A DNA stretch of 64,000 bases from Paracoccaceae bacterium (GTDB lineage: Bacteria; Pseudomonadota; Alphaproteobacteria; Rhodobacterales; Rhodobacteraceae): positions 496,001 through 560,000 of the forward strand of contig WKFI01000012.1 in NCBI GenBank assembly GCA_014872875.1, in the 5' to 3' direction. Positions 52,663 to 61,469 of the stretch are shown here, one piece after another (within the stretch, counting starts at the first letter, position 1; the number at the start of each line of letters is the position of its first letter). The notes below the pieces were generated by a model. It was not told where the DNA came from. It made no database searches and saw only the letters and a program-made list of their open reading frames with translations. Both the position numbers and the translations under genes were made by a program.

Positions 52663-54059
52663 TGCCCCGGACCCTTCTCGACAAGCTCTGGCAAGAGCAC
52701 GAAATCACACGGCGCGACGATGGTGCATCGCTTTTGTGGGTGGACAGGCATCTGATTCACGAAGGTTCGCATCATGCCTTTGCGAAACTCGCAGCAAGAA
52801 AGGCGAACACAGCCGAGCCGGGTCTGACCTATGGAGTCGTCGATCATTACGCCCCCACGCGGGGCGCCCCGGCCACTACCGACATCGCCCGGATGATCTC
52901 AACACTTGAAGACAATGCCGAGCGGTATGGGATCACCTGTTTCGGGCTGGATGATCCCAGACAGGGGATCGTGCATGTGATCGGTCCGGAACAGGGACTG
53001 ACACTGCCCGGAATGCTGGTCAATTGTGGGGACAGCCACACTTCAACACACGGTGCCTTTGGTGCGTTGGCCTTTGGTATCGGTGCCACCGAGGTCGCAC
53101 ATGTGCTGGCGACCCAGACGATCTGGCAAAAGAAACCCAAATCGCTGCGGATCGTGATCAATGGGCAATTGGCGCCCGGGGTGGGTGCAAAGGACATTGC
53201 CCTCGCGTGGATCTCTAAACTCGGCGCGGACGGAGCGAGAGGCCAAGCCATCGAATATGCTGGGGAAACCGTAAGGTCCCTGTCGATGGCAGGTCGCATG
53301 ACCCTGTGCAATTTGTCGATCGAAGGCGGTGGCCGGTTCGGCATGATCGCGCCTGACCAGACGACTTTCGACTATGTCCGGGGACGGCCCTATGCGCCGA
53401 CCGACGCTGATTGGGACCGTGCTCTTGAAGCGTGGGCGTCCTTGAAAAGCGATCCGGATGCAGCCTTCGACCGTGAGGTTGAAATCAATGCCGCCGATAT
53501 CGTCCCTATCGTCACCTGGGGCACCTCTCCGGAAGAAGCACTGCCCATCACTTCTACTGTGCCTGAACCGAACAACCTGGAAGGTGCGGACGCTCAGAAA
53601 CTTTCGGAAACACTCGAGTACATGGGGTTGCGGCCGGGACAGCCGCTGTCGGACGTTGTGGTCGATCAGGTCTTTATCGGGTCTTGCACCAATGCACGGA
53701 TCGAAGATCTGCGCGATGCGGCCGCCGTTCTTTCGGGACGAAAATCAAAGGTTCCTGGGCTGGTATCGCCTGGCTCGAAACTGGTCAAGGAACAGGCCGA
53801 GGCAGAAGGGCTCGATCGGGTCTTTGTAAAGGCCGGGCTCGATTGGGTCGGCTCGGGCTGCTCGATGTGCGTGGCGATGAACGGCGACGCAGTCCCGGCG
53901 GGGAACCGCTGCGCTTCAACCACGAACCGGAATTTTCGCGGGCGTCAGGGCCGCGGTGCCCGTACCCACCTGATGTCTCCTGCCATGGTAGCCGCAGCGG
54001 CTGTCACAGGGCATTTGGCGGATGTGCGACCACTGCTTGCCGGACGGGGGGTTGCATGA
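52659..54059 (+). CDS. LeuC/aconitase-family hydratase large subunit
   Basis: The 466-aa protein is of LeuC size. It has VNCGDSHTSTHGAFGALAFG (metal and substrate loop) and the three Fe-S Cys in FIGSCTNARIED and GSGCSMC. The family hydrates or isomerises isopropylmalate, homoaconitate, citraconate and, as DmdA, dimethylmaleate. It lies in a catabolic locus without other leucine-pathway genes, so it is probably a specialised maleate-type hydratase. The small subunit overlaps it by 4 bp. The start overlaps the regulator stop. Confidence 0.88.
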   Translation: MMPRTLLDKLWQEHEITRRDDGASLLWVDRHLIHEGSHHAFAKLAARKANTAEPGLTYGVVDHYAPTRGAPATTDIARMISTLEDNAERYGITCFGLDDPRQGIVHVIGPEQGLTLPGMLVNCGDSHTSTHGAFGALAFGIGATEVAHVLATQTIWQKKPKSLRIVINGQLAPGVGAKDIALAWISKLGADGARGQAIEYAGETVRSLSMAGRMTLCNLSIEGGGRFGMIAPDQTTFDYVRGRPYAPTDADWDRALEAWASLKSDPDAAFDREVEINAADIVPIVTWGTSPEEALPITSTVPEPNNLEGADAQKLSETLEYMGLRPGQPLSDVVVDQVFIGSCTNARIEDLRDAAAVLSGRKSKVPGLVSPGSKLVKEQAEAEGLDRVFVKAGLDWVGSGCSMCVAMNGDAVPAGNRCASTTNRNFRGRQGRGARTHLMSPAMVAAAAVTGHLADVRPLLAGRGVA

Positions 54060-54673
54060 CGGGTTGGAGCAGACATACCGGCTTGGCGATCGCGCTGGAT
54101 CAGGAGAACGTGGATACGGATCAGTTGATACCTGCGCGGTTCATGTCGACCCCGCGCAGCGAAGGCTACGGCCAGTTCCTGTTGAATGACCAGCGCCGGG
54201 ATCACACCGGGGCTTTGATCGAAGCGCATCCCCTGAACCTTAACCCCAAGACGTCAATCTTGGTCATGCGGCGCAATTTCGGCAGCGGATCGTCACGCGA
54301 AGCAGCGGTGTATGCGCTGGTCGATTTTGGCATTCGCGTGGTTCTGGCCCCGAGTTTCGGCGACATCTTTGCGTCCAACGCTGTGAACAACGGCTTGCTA
54401 CCGGCACGGCTGCCAGACGCCGTGATCGACCGAATGATAGCACAGCTTGGCGCCTCGACGGCGCAGGTGACTATCGACCTGCCGTCCTCGACGATCTCGA
54501 TCGCCAACGAGTCTGTGCGCTTCGACCTGGATGCCACCTGGCGTCAGAAACTGGTCAACGGCTGGGATGATATCGACCTGACTCAGGTCCACGCAGACGC
54601 AATCGCTGAATACCGCGCCCTTCGCGCGCAACAGAAACCATGGATTTTTTCGGCGCAGGAGACGGCCGGATGA
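54056..54673 (+). CDS. LeuD-family hydratase small subunit
   Basis: The 205-aa swivel-domain subunit has NVDTDQLIPARFM, MRRNFGSGSSREAAVYALVD, VVLAPSFGDIFASNAVNNGLLP and a typical LeuD length. The GSGSSREAA loop contributes substrate-contact residues. It partners with the gene just upstream (ATGA overlap). Whether the complex acts on citraconate, dimethylmaleate or another substituted maleate cannot be told. The binding-protein gene of the TRAP system starts 68 bp later. Confidence 0.88.
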   Translation: MTGWSRHTGLAIALDQENVDTDQLIPARFMSTPRSEGYGQFLLNDQRRDHTGALIEAHPLNLNPKTSILVMRRNFGSGSSREAAVYALVDFGIRVVLAPSFGDIFASNAVNNGLLPARLPDAVIDRMIAQLGASTAQVTIDLPSSTISIANESVRFDLDATWRQKLVNGWDDIDLTQVHADAIAEYRALRAQQKPWIFSAQETAG

Positions 54674-54741
54674 AACCGGGGCGGTACGGCCGCCCTGAAA
54701 ATGTGGCCGGGGCACCGGTCGGGGAGAAGGAGGAACAACCC

Positions 54742-55755
54742 ATGAAAATGCAACTCTTTGCCGGCCTGGTGGCCGGCGCGATGATGGCCGGCAGCTTTGC
54801 CAAGGCCGAAGAGACCATCACGGCTGTACATGCGTTTCCTGAAACGCTGATCTATACCAAAAGCTTCCTGTCCTTCGTGGACAAGGTCAACGAAGCCGGA
54901 AAAGGCGTTGTTCAGATCGAAGTACGTGGCGGCCCGGAAGCGATCGGCATGTTTCAACAGCCGGACGCGGTCCGCGATGGCATCGTCGACATGGTCTACA
55001 CACCGGGCTCTTTCTATGGCGGCTCGCTGCCTGAAAAGGATGCCATGGTGTCGTCGAACCTGACGGCCATCGAGACCCGTGAGAATGGTGGAACCGCATT
55101 GATCGACGAGATCCATCAGCAGAAGATGGGCTTGAAATACCTCGGCTGGTTCGACAGCGGTGTGTGCTACAACCTTTGGACGCGGGACGAGCCCGAGTTT
55201 GACGGGGATGGCAACCTCAAGGTCGAAGGACTGAAGCTGCGCGGCAACGCCGTCTATAACGCGTTCTTCACCAACTATCTTGGTGCACAGGTGATTGATC
55301 TGCCCACCGGCGAAGTCTACGCCGCGCTGCAACGCGGTGTCGTTGACGCCACTGGCTGGACCCAGATTGGCCTGATCGACCTGAAGTGGAACGAATTCCT
55401 GAACTACCGGATCGAACCCTGCTTCTTCTCGACCGACCTTGGTGTGATCGTGAACCTGGAAAAGTGGAACTCCCTCAGCGCTGAAGCGCAGAAAATCGTC
55501 CAAGATGTTGCCATCCAGCATGAGATCGACAGCGTGAACGCCCTTCGGGCAAAGCGTGACGAGGATTTTGCGGCTCTGGACGCGCAAGGCATGAAGGTCG
55601 TTTCCCTGGAAGGCGAAGCCAAGGCGAACTACCTGGCGGCTGCCCGCGAAAAGAACTGGGAGCGGATGAAGGGCCTGATGGCAGAGCATCCGATGGGCAC
55701 CGGCAACTATGACCGGCTGATCGAACTGTTCTACGATGCAGACGCTGACAAATAA
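54742..55755 (+). CDS. dctP: DctP-family TRAP solute-binding protein
   Basis: The 337-aa precursor has a signal peptide (MKMQLFAGLVAGAMMAGSFA, cleaved after AKA-E near residue 22). Conserved parts include VQIEVRGGPEAIG and LKLRGNAVYNAFF, the second carrying the Arg that usually salt-bridges a ligand carboxylate. So the imported ligand is likely an organic acid or a carboxylated compound. AAGGAGGAAC is a strong ribosome-binding site. Downstream come DctQ and DctM. Confidence 0.9.
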   Translation: MKMQLFAGLVAGAMMAGSFAKAEETITAVHAFPETLIYTKSFLSFVDKVNEAGKGVVQIEVRGGPEAIGMFQQPDAVRDGIVDMVYTPGSFYGGSLPEKDAMVSSNLTAIETRENGGTALIDEIHQQKMGLKYLGWFDSGVCYNLWTRDEPEFDGDGNLKVEGLKLRGNAVYNAFFTNYLGAQVIDLPTGEVYAALQRGVVDATGWTQIGLIDLKWNEFLNYRIEPCFFSTDLGVIVNLEKWNSLSAEAQKIVQDVAIQHEIDSVNALRAKRDEDFAALDAQGMKVVSLEGEAKANYLAAAREKNWERMKGLMAEHPMGTGNYDRLIELFYDADADK

Positions 55756-55812
55756 GTTGGCACAAAACGCGGTCTAGGGCTTCGGCCCTGGATCATCTTT
55801 CCTGGAGGATGC

Positions 55813-56319
55813 ATGCGTCTGATTGCTCGTATCTACGACGGTCTGCTTTATCTCATGGCCTTGGCCGCAGCTGCCATGTTGGTCTGGCTGATGGTATCGG
55901 TGGTTGTTTCCGTAGCCATGCGCAACCTTGGGATTCAACCCTTTGCCTGGCTGTTCACCAGTACCGAGTACGGTCTTCTTTACATGACCATGCTGGGTGC
56001 ACCATGGCTCGTTCGGGAAAAGGGCCATGTTCACATCGAGCTTGTCACCGCGGCGCTGCCGGCCCGATCACGCAGGTTCGTCAGCAGGGCCGTGGCGCTC
56101 GGCTGTGTCGCCGTGTCGGTGATACTGGCTTGGTACGGTTTTGAGCTTTTTCAAACCAATATTGAGCGCAATGACTATGACGTCAGAGCCTATTTCTATC
56201 CGCGCTGGATGCTGACCATCACATTCCCTATCGCTTTCAGTTTTACGGCGATTGAGTTTGCGCGGTTCGTTTTCGGCAAGGAGCTTTTACACTCCGGCGA
56301 AGCAGGGATTCACGAATAA
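55813..56319 (+). CDS. dctQ: TRAP transporter small permease subunit (DctQ)
   Basis: The 168-aa protein has four membrane helices (IYDGLLYLMALAAAAMLVWL first), the EYGLLYMTMLGAPWLVREKGHV segment typical of DctQ, and a basic loop. It ends in TAATG overlapping the DctM start by one base. It forms the membrane complex with DctM. TGGAGGATGC precedes the ATG. Confidence 0.9.
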   Translation: MRLIARIYDGLLYLMALAAAAMLVWLMVSVVVSVAMRNLGIQPFAWLFTSTEYGLLYMTMLGAPWLVREKGHVHIELVTAALPARSRRFVSRAVALGCVAVSVILAWYGFELFQTNIERNDYDVRAYFYPRWMLTITFPIAFSFTAIEFARFVFGKELLHSGEAGIHE

Positions 56320-57629
56320 TGGAATGGTACGAAGCACTTGGGCTTTTGATCGGAAGCATCATGTTCCTGATGGCAATTGGCATGCCCGTGGCTTTGGCGT
56401 TCCTTGCTGCCAACATCATAGGCGCGTGGGTGTTTATGGGGGGAGAGCGTGGCGTCGTCGCCCTGCTGAACAATGGCTGGGGATCGCTCACCAAGTTCGC
56501 CCTCGTCCCAATCCCGCTGTTTTTGCTTATGGGCGAGATATTCTTCCACACCGGGCTTGGCGGACGCATGTTTTCTGCCATTGACCGGTTGCTTGGAAAA
56601 CTACCAGGCCGGTTGAGCTATGTGACCGTCCTTGGCGGCACGGGGTTTTCCACGCTTTCAGGGTCTTCCATGGGATCGACGGCTCTTTTGGGCTCGTTGA
56701 TGGTGCCCGAGATGACCAAGCGTGGATACAAGAAACACATGTCTATCGGCCCGATCCTTGGCACGGGTGGTTTGGCCATCATCATCCCGCCATCAGCCTT
56801 GGCCGTGTTGCTGGCCACTTTGGCCCAGATTGATGTGGGGGCCCTGCTTATCGCTGGCATCCTTCCCGGACTGATCCTTGCTGGGCTCTACATTTCAACG
56901 ATTTACCTGCAAACCAGGCTCGACCCGGAAGCAGCACCGGCTTACGAAGTGCCGCCCCAGTCGACCCCGGAAAAACTTGGCCTGCTGATCCGTGACGTCG
57001 TGCCCATGATCGGGCTGATGGTGCTGATCGTGATCATGATGATCAATGGCATTGTCACCCCTTCCGAGGCGGCCGCCTTTGGTGCTTTGGGCGTATTGCT
57101 TCTGGCCGCTATCTACCGGTGCCTGACCTGGAAAGCTATCGTGGCGTCCGTTCGTGGGGCTTTGCGGGTAACACTGATGGCCTACCTGATCGTGTTCGGC
57201 TCTGCCACCTTCAGCCAGTTGCTTGCCTTTTCCGGCGCCTCCCGCGGGCTGATCAATTGGGCAACGGGATTTGAGCTGGACCCTATCCTGATGCTGCTGG
57301 TGATGTTTGCCGTACTTCTGATCCTGGGCATGTTCATGGAGCAGATCTCGATGATGTTGCTAACCGTGCCGATCTTCTTTCCTTTGGCAACAAGCCTTGG
57401 CTTCGACCCGATCTGGTTTGGCCTCATCATGCTTCTCGCTCTTGAGATCAGCTTTACGACGCCACCTTTCGGTTTGCTCTTGTTTGTCATGAAGGGTGTG
57501 GCCCCAATGGATACCACGATGCGCGAGATCTATACCTCCGCAATCCCGTTCATCGTCTGCTCTCTGATCCTTGTAACGCTCTTGATCCTGTTCCCCCCTC
57601 TGGCGACGTGGTTGCCGGGGAAAGGCTGA
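56319..57629 (+). CDS. dctM: TRAP transporter large permease subunit (DctM)
   Basis: The 436-aa, about 12-helix protein has GLGGRMFSAIDRLLGKLPGR, TLSGSSMGSTALLGSLMVPEM, ILGTGGLAIIIPPSALAVLL and LALEISFTTPPFGLLLFVMKG, all TRAP large-subunit motifs. It uses an ion gradient, usually Na+, to import the ligand of the DctP protein. It ends the plus arm of the HyuAB/LeuCD locus, so the ligand is presumably that pathway's substrate. Confidence 0.93.
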   Translation: MEWYEALGLLIGSIMFLMAIGMPVALAFLAANIIGAWVFMGGERGVVALLNNGWGSLTKFALVPIPLFLLMGEIFFHTGLGGRMFSAIDRLLGKLPGRLSYVTVLGGTGFSTLSGSSMGSTALLGSLMVPEMTKRGYKKHMSIGPILGTGGLAIIIPPSALAVLLATLAQIDVGALLIAGILPGLILAGLYISTIYLQTRLDPEAAPAYEVPPQSTPEKLGLLIRDVVPMIGLMVLIVIMMINGIVTPSEAAAFGALGVLLLAAIYRCLTWKAIVASVRGALRVTLMAYLIVFGSATFSQLLAFSGASRGLINWATGFELDPILMLLVMFAVLLILGMFMEQISMMLLTVPIFFPLATSLGFDPIWFGLIMLLALEISFTTPPFGLLLFVMKGVAPMDTTMREIYTSAIPFIVCSLILVTLLILFPPLATWLPGKG

Positions 57630-57983
57630 CATTCAGACTCTCTGGCGCCGAGACGCGCTCTGGACTGAGTGCTCTTGCTCGATTGCGAGACGTAGGTTTT
57701 CCAAGCTTTTTGGAGCGTACATACTCGTGCTCGTATCGGCGGAATTTCCGGTATGAACCGTGGGGCGGATACGCAAATTTGGGACTCCGCGCAGGGTAGC
57801 AACACCAATTGGTGACACTCCTCCAATTCTGGTTCGCGGTCCCAGCCCCACGTTGCCAAAAAAACAGGCAGACATTCCGGCATATGCGGGTAACGCCGAA
57901 AGATTGAGCAAACCTCCGGTCGGGCAATGGATTTGATAGCTTTCGAATTGTGGTCAAAAAGGCTTCCGCTCAATTAGAGCTCC
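57630..57983. other. Intergenic stretch without a recognised gene
   Basis: About 350 bp between dctM and nasT. Overlapping minus-strand frames of 92-147 codons cross it but have no recognisable domain, weak start sites and atypical residue composition (many Cys, Trp, Arg). I do not call them. No terminator with a T-tract is seen after dctM. Confidence 0.5.
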
Positions 57984-58568
57984 ATGAAACAACACCTGAC
58001 AGTCGTTGTGGTCGAACAGAACCAAGAACGGGCGTTTGCAATTGTCGATGCCTTAAAGGAGTCTGGCGACGCAGATGTTATTGTGATTGATAGCGTCTCC
58101 GGGCTGGCACGCAAAATTGCGACGCACAGTCCGGATATTGTCCTGATCGACATAGATAATCCGTCGCGCGATATGTTGGAGGAGTTGACCGTTGCGTCGG
58201 GTCCAATGGAACGCCCGGTGGCAATGTTTGTATCTGGTGCAGCTGGCGGTTTGGCTCAGGACGCGGTCGAAGCCGGCATGTCTGCATACGTCGTAGACGG
58301 GCTCAAGGCCGATCGGATCAAACCCATCATGGATATCGCAATCGCGCGCTTTCAGGTGCTGCGTCAGATGCGGGTCGAGTTGGAAGAGACCCGACGCGCT
58401 TTGGAAGAACGTAAGCTGATCGACCGGGCCAAAGGCCTGCTTATGAAGGCCAAGGGCCTGCAGGAAGACGAAGCCTATGCTCTGCTGCGCAAAACCGCGA
58501 TGAACCAGAATCGGCGGGTGGCCGACGTTGCCGAAGCCCTGGTGACCGCGTCGGGATTGCTTTCATGA
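57984..58568 (+). CDS. nasT: NasT: response-regulator-like ANTAR antiterminator
   Basis: The 194-aa protein has a pseudo-receiver domain (about 1-120, HLTVVVVEQNQERAFAIVDA ... DIVLIDIDNPSRDML), a coiled-coil linker (VLRQMRVELEETRRALEERK) and a C-terminal ANTAR RNA-binding domain (LIDRAKGLLMKAKGLQEDEA ... NQNRRVADVAEAL). NasT binds a leader hairpin to prevent termination when nitrate is present. NasS, its nitrate-sensing partner, follows with a 4-bp overlap. The target leader lies at 59848-59964. Confidence 0.92.
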   Translation: MKQHLTVVVVEQNQERAFAIVDALKESGDADVIVIDSVSGLARKIATHSPDIVLIDIDNPSRDMLEELTVASGPMERPVAMFVSGAAGGLAQDAVEAGMSAYVVDGLKADRIKPIMDIAIARFQVLRQMRVELEETRRALEERKLIDRAKGLLMKAKGLQEDEAYALLRKTAMNQNRRVADVAEALVTASGLLS

Positions 58569-59734
58569 GAACAGTTACCCTTCCCGTAGCGTATATGCCC
58601 TTGGTTGATGCCGCGCCATTGATTGTCGCGCGTGAGATGGGTTTCGACCACACAGAAGGCATTTCGCTGGACCTTAAGCCGGCTCCCTCTTGGTCAGCGC
58701 TTCGAGATATGTTGGCTTTTGGCCATGTGGACGCGGCGCATTTACTGTCCCCCATCCCTGTCGCAATGGCCTTGGGTTTGGGCGGCTTCGCGACGCCGTT
58801 GTCGGCCGTATCCGTCTTATCCCTGAATGGTAACGTGATTGGTGTTGGCACCAAATTGGCAGGGCGGCTAGCTGATCATGGCTATAGCTTCGACTTCAGT
58901 GACGCCCAAGCGGCAGGCGCCGCTTTGGCCCGGTCATCTGACGAGGTGTTAGTCTTCGGGGTACCGTTCACATTCTCCATGCACGTTGAATTGCTGCGTT
59001 ATTGGATTGCCAGAACCGAGCTTGCCTCGAAGCAAGTTGAAATTCGCACCGTCCCACCACCATTGATGGCGCGTGCTCTGGCGAGCGGAGAGATTGATGC
59101 GTTTTGTGTAGGAGAACCGTGGGGCTCTTTCGCCGTAGACGACAACGTCGCTGCATTACTGTTACCGGGTAAAGCGATCTGGACTTGCGCACCTGAGAAG
59201 GTTCTGGCCGTCAGAAACGATTGGGCGGAAACGGAACCTGAACTTTTGGGCGGTCTCATGCGTTCGGTATGGAGGGCGGGACGGTGGCTGTCCAATCAAG
59301 AAAGCCGAACAACCGCGTCGGAAATGCTGTCTCGCAAGGCTTACCTGAATGTTTCGCCCGAGCTGGTCGATCGGGCGCTTTTGGGCGAATTTACCGTCTC
59401 TGCGAACGGCGAACAGCGCCATGTTGACGGGTTCGTCGAGTTCTTTGAAGGTGCGGCCACCTTTCCTTGGCGAAGCCAGGCGAAGTGGATCGCGCATCAG
59501 CTCGCAATTCGCAATGGGCTTGATACGACAACTGCAGAACGTCAAGCTGCCAGTGTGTTTCGCAGTGATCTATACCGTCGCGAGTTGCATCTCTTGGGCG
59601 TCGAGATACCCGGTGCATCCGAGAAGTTGGAGGGAGCGTTGCCCGAGGCAAAGGCAGTCGCTTCGACCAATGGCAGTCTGATTCTACCTCGAAACGCGTT
59701 TTTCGATCGGAGTATTTTCGAGCCCGCCGGGTAA
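58565..59734 (+). CDS. nasS: NasS: cytosolic nitrate/nitrite-sensing NrtA-like protein
   Basis: The 389-aa protein resembles NrtA/CmpA binding proteins (VAYMPLVDAAPLIVAREMGF; GHVDAAHLLSPIPVAMALGL; DAFCVGEPWGSFAV) but has no signal peptide, as expected for NasS. In the absence of nitrate it holds NasT; nitrate binding frees it. Coupling with nasT and the position upstream of nrtA support this function. Confidence 0.92.
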   Translation: MRTVTLPVAYMPLVDAAPLIVAREMGFDHTEGISLDLKPAPSWSALRDMLAFGHVDAAHLLSPIPVAMALGLGGFATPLSAVSVLSLNGNVIGVGTKLAGRLADHGYSFDFSDAQAAGAALARSSDEVLVFGVPFTFSMHVELLRYWIARTELASKQVEIRTVPPPLMARALASGEIDAFCVGEPWGSFAVDDNVAALLLPGKAIWTCAPEKVLAVRNDWAETEPELLGGLMRSVWRAGRWLSNQESRTTASEMLSRKAYLNVSPELVDRALLGEFTVSANGEQRHVDGFVEFFEGAATFPWRSQAKWIAHQLAIRNGLDTTTAERQAASVFRSDLYRRELHLLGVEIPGASEKLEGALPEAKAVASTNGSLILPRNAFFDRSIFEPAG

Positions 59735-59774
59735 ACTTGCACATTTTTTTTGCAGCGCAGCGAAAATTATGCTG

Positions 59775-59796
59775 CAGCGCGGAATTATTCGCGCTG
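59775..59796 (+). other. Leader hairpin upstream of the ANTAR hairpin
   Basis: CAGCGCG-GAATTATT-CGCGCTG is a perfect 7-bp stem. A G-T closing pair would leave a hexaloop AATTAT, which has the A1 but not the G4 of ANTAR targets. It lies 51 nt ahead of the better ANTAR hairpin, so whether it is the first of the tandem pair is uncertain. Confidence 0.4.
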
Positions 59797-59847
59797 AAAG
59801 GTCGAAAACTAGTGACGCACCAATGAGTGACTGTCTTAATGAACCCA

Positions 59848-59871
59848 TCGGCAGGCAACGAAGCCCACCGA
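59848..59871 (+). promoter_or_regulatory. ANTAR-type hairpin in the nrtA leader (NasT target)
   Basis: TCGG-CA-GGC-AACGAA-GCC-CA-CCGA folds into two short stems separated by a symmetric CA/CA internal loop and capped by the hexaloop AACGAA. A at loop position 1 and G at position 4 are the bases recognised by ANTAR proteins. It sits 37 nt before an intrinsic terminator and downstream of nasTS. Confidence 0.7.
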
Positions 59872-59908
59872 CGGAATTCGCCCACAACCTTGGGCACCTA
59901 ACAAGAGC

Positions 59909-59964
59909 AAAGCCGCTCGACCATCCGCCCCCTCCTCTTGGCGGATTGTGTCGGCGGCTTTTTT
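59909..59964 (+). terminator. Leader terminator (attenuator) before nrtA
   Basis: AAAGCCG (59909-59915) pairs with CGGCTTT (59955-59961), and ATCCGCC pairs with GGCGGAT inside. A T-tract follows. It ends about 40 bp before the nrtA start, so it would stop transcription of the nitrate operon unless NasT binds the upstream hairpin. Confidence 0.85.
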
Positions 59965-60003
59965 GTTTGCCCAAGAGGTTGGGCTGAACCGAAAGGGATC
60001 GAG

Positions 60004-61368
60004 ATGAAAAACCTTCTACTGGGCCTTGCTGCGACAACGGCACTTGTGTCTCCGGCGCTGGCTGAATTGGAACTGGAAAAAGACGAGCTGACCTTTGGCT
60101 TTATCAAGCTGACTGACATGGCCCCCTTGGCCGTGGCCTATGAGAACGGCTACTTTCTGGATGAAGGCCTGTTCGTCACGCTTGAGGCGCAAGCCAACTG
60201 GAAAGTGCTGTTGGATGGTGTGATCGACGGACAGCTTGACGGCGCACATATGCTGGCCGGGCAACCCTTGGCCGCAACCATCGGGTTTGGCACGGAAGCC
60301 CATATTATCACACCGTTTTCCATGGATCTGAACGGCAACGGCATCACCGTGTCGAACGAAATCTGGGAAGAAATGAAGCCGCATATTCCGACCATGGACG
60401 ATGGTCGCCCGCAGCACCCAATCAGTGCCGAAGCGCTGGCCCCGGTGGTTGAAAAGTACAAGTCCGAAGGCAAGCCTTTCAATATGGGTATGGTGTTCCC
60501 GGTTTCGACCCATAACTACGAACTGCGTTACTGGCTGGCTGCCGGTGGCCTGCACCCAGGGTATTACAGCCCCGAAAACGTGACCGGTCAGATCGGCGCG
60601 GATGTGTTCCTGTCGGTGACCCCTCCGCCACAGATGCCTGCCACGTTGGAAGCCGGTACTATCTATGGCTATTGCGTGGGTGAGCCATGGAACCAGCAGG
60701 CGGTGTTCAAAGGTATCGGCGTGCCGGTTATCACCGACTACGAGCTGTGGAAGAACAACCCGGAAAAAGTCTTTGGCATCTCGGCCGAATTTGCCGAACA
60801 GAACCCCAACACCACGTTGGCGGTGACCAAGGCGCTGATCCGCGCGGCCCAGTGGCTGGACGAAAACGACAATGCCAACCGCCCCGAAGCGGTCGAGATT
60901 CTGAGCCGTGCGGAATATGTCGGCGCCGATTACGAAGTGATCGCCAACTCGATGACCGGCACCTTTGAATACGAAAAGGGCGACAAGCGCGAAGTTCCTG
61001 ATTTCAACGTGTTCTTCCGCTACAACGCCACATATCCGTTCTACTCGGATGCGGTCTGGTACCTGACCCAGATGCGCCGTTGGGGGCAGATTGCCGAGCC
61101 GAAATCCGACAGCTGGTATGATGAAGTCGCCAAGTCGGTCTACAAGCCGGAAATCTACCTGGAAGCCGCCCGCCTGCTGGTGGAAGAAGGTCTGGCGAAC
61201 GAGGCCGATTTCCCCTGGGACAGCGACGGCTACAAGGCACCGACCCCGGCCGAGGATATCATCGACGGCATCGCTTATGACGGACGGGCGCCGAACGCTT
61301 ATCTCGACAGCCTGTCGATCGGCCTGAAAGGCGATCAGAAGGTGATCGGGACCGAAGTTCAGGGCTAA
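60004..61368 (+). CDS. nrtA: Nitrate ABC transporter substrate-binding protein
   Basis: The 454-aa precursor has a signal peptide ([20 protein letters not shown], cleaved after residue 20) and NrtA/CmpA motifs ([70 protein letters not shown]). It binds nitrate or nitrite in the periplasm and passes it to NrtB. First structural gene after the NasT-controlled leader. ATG 60004 has the GAAAGGGATCGAG ribosome-binding region; the frame extends upstream into the terminator. Confidence 0.92.
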   Translation: MKNLLLGLAATTALVSPALAELELEKDELTFGFIKLTDMAPLAVAYENGYFLDEGLFVTLEAQANWKVLLDGVIDGQLDGAHMLAGQPLAATIGFGTEAHIITPFSMDLNGNGITVSNEIWEEMKPHIPTMDDGRPQHPISAEALAPVVEKYKSEGKPFNMGMVFPVSTHNYELRYWLAAGGLHPGYYSPENVTGQIGADVFLSVTPPPQMPATLEAGTIYGYCVGEPWNQQAVFKGIGVPVITDYELWKNNPEKVFGISAEFAEQNPNTTLAVTKALIRAAQWLDENDNANRPEAVEILSRAEYVGADYEVIANSMTGTFEYEKGDKREVPDFNVFFRYNATYPFYSDAVWYLTQMRRWGQIAEPKSDSWYDEVAKSVYKPEIYLEAARLLVEEGLANEADFPWDSDGYKAPTPAEDIIDGIAYDGRAPNAYLDSLSIGLKGDQKVIGTEVQG

Positions 61369-61382
61369 CCCCTCAGCACGAC

Positions 61383-61407
61383 AAAGGCTGCACGCCGTGC
61401 GGCCTTT
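61383..61407 (+). other. Stability hairpin between nrtA and nrtB
   Basis: AAAGGCTGCAC-GCC-GTGCGGCCTTT is an 11-bp stem with one T-G wobble, 14 bp after the nrtA stop, with no following T-tract. It probably stabilises the binding-protein mRNA or lowers expression of nrtB downstream. Confidence 0.65.
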
Positions 61408-61469
61408 CAGCCCCCCCAAAATTCTCACTGGGCGCCCCCCGCGCCGTGTAAACCCGGCAGGAGCCAGCA

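Noticed and set aside
52659-54673. Leucine biosynthesis isopropylmalate isomerase (leuCD)
   Set aside because: The subunits have the right size, but no leuA or leuB is nearby and they are coupled to a catabolic regulator and TRAP importer, so a biosynthetic label would be unsafe.
57530-57973. 147- and 135-codon minus-strand frames between dctM and nasT
   Set aside because: Two overlapping frames with no domain, unusual residue composition and partial overlap with dctM.
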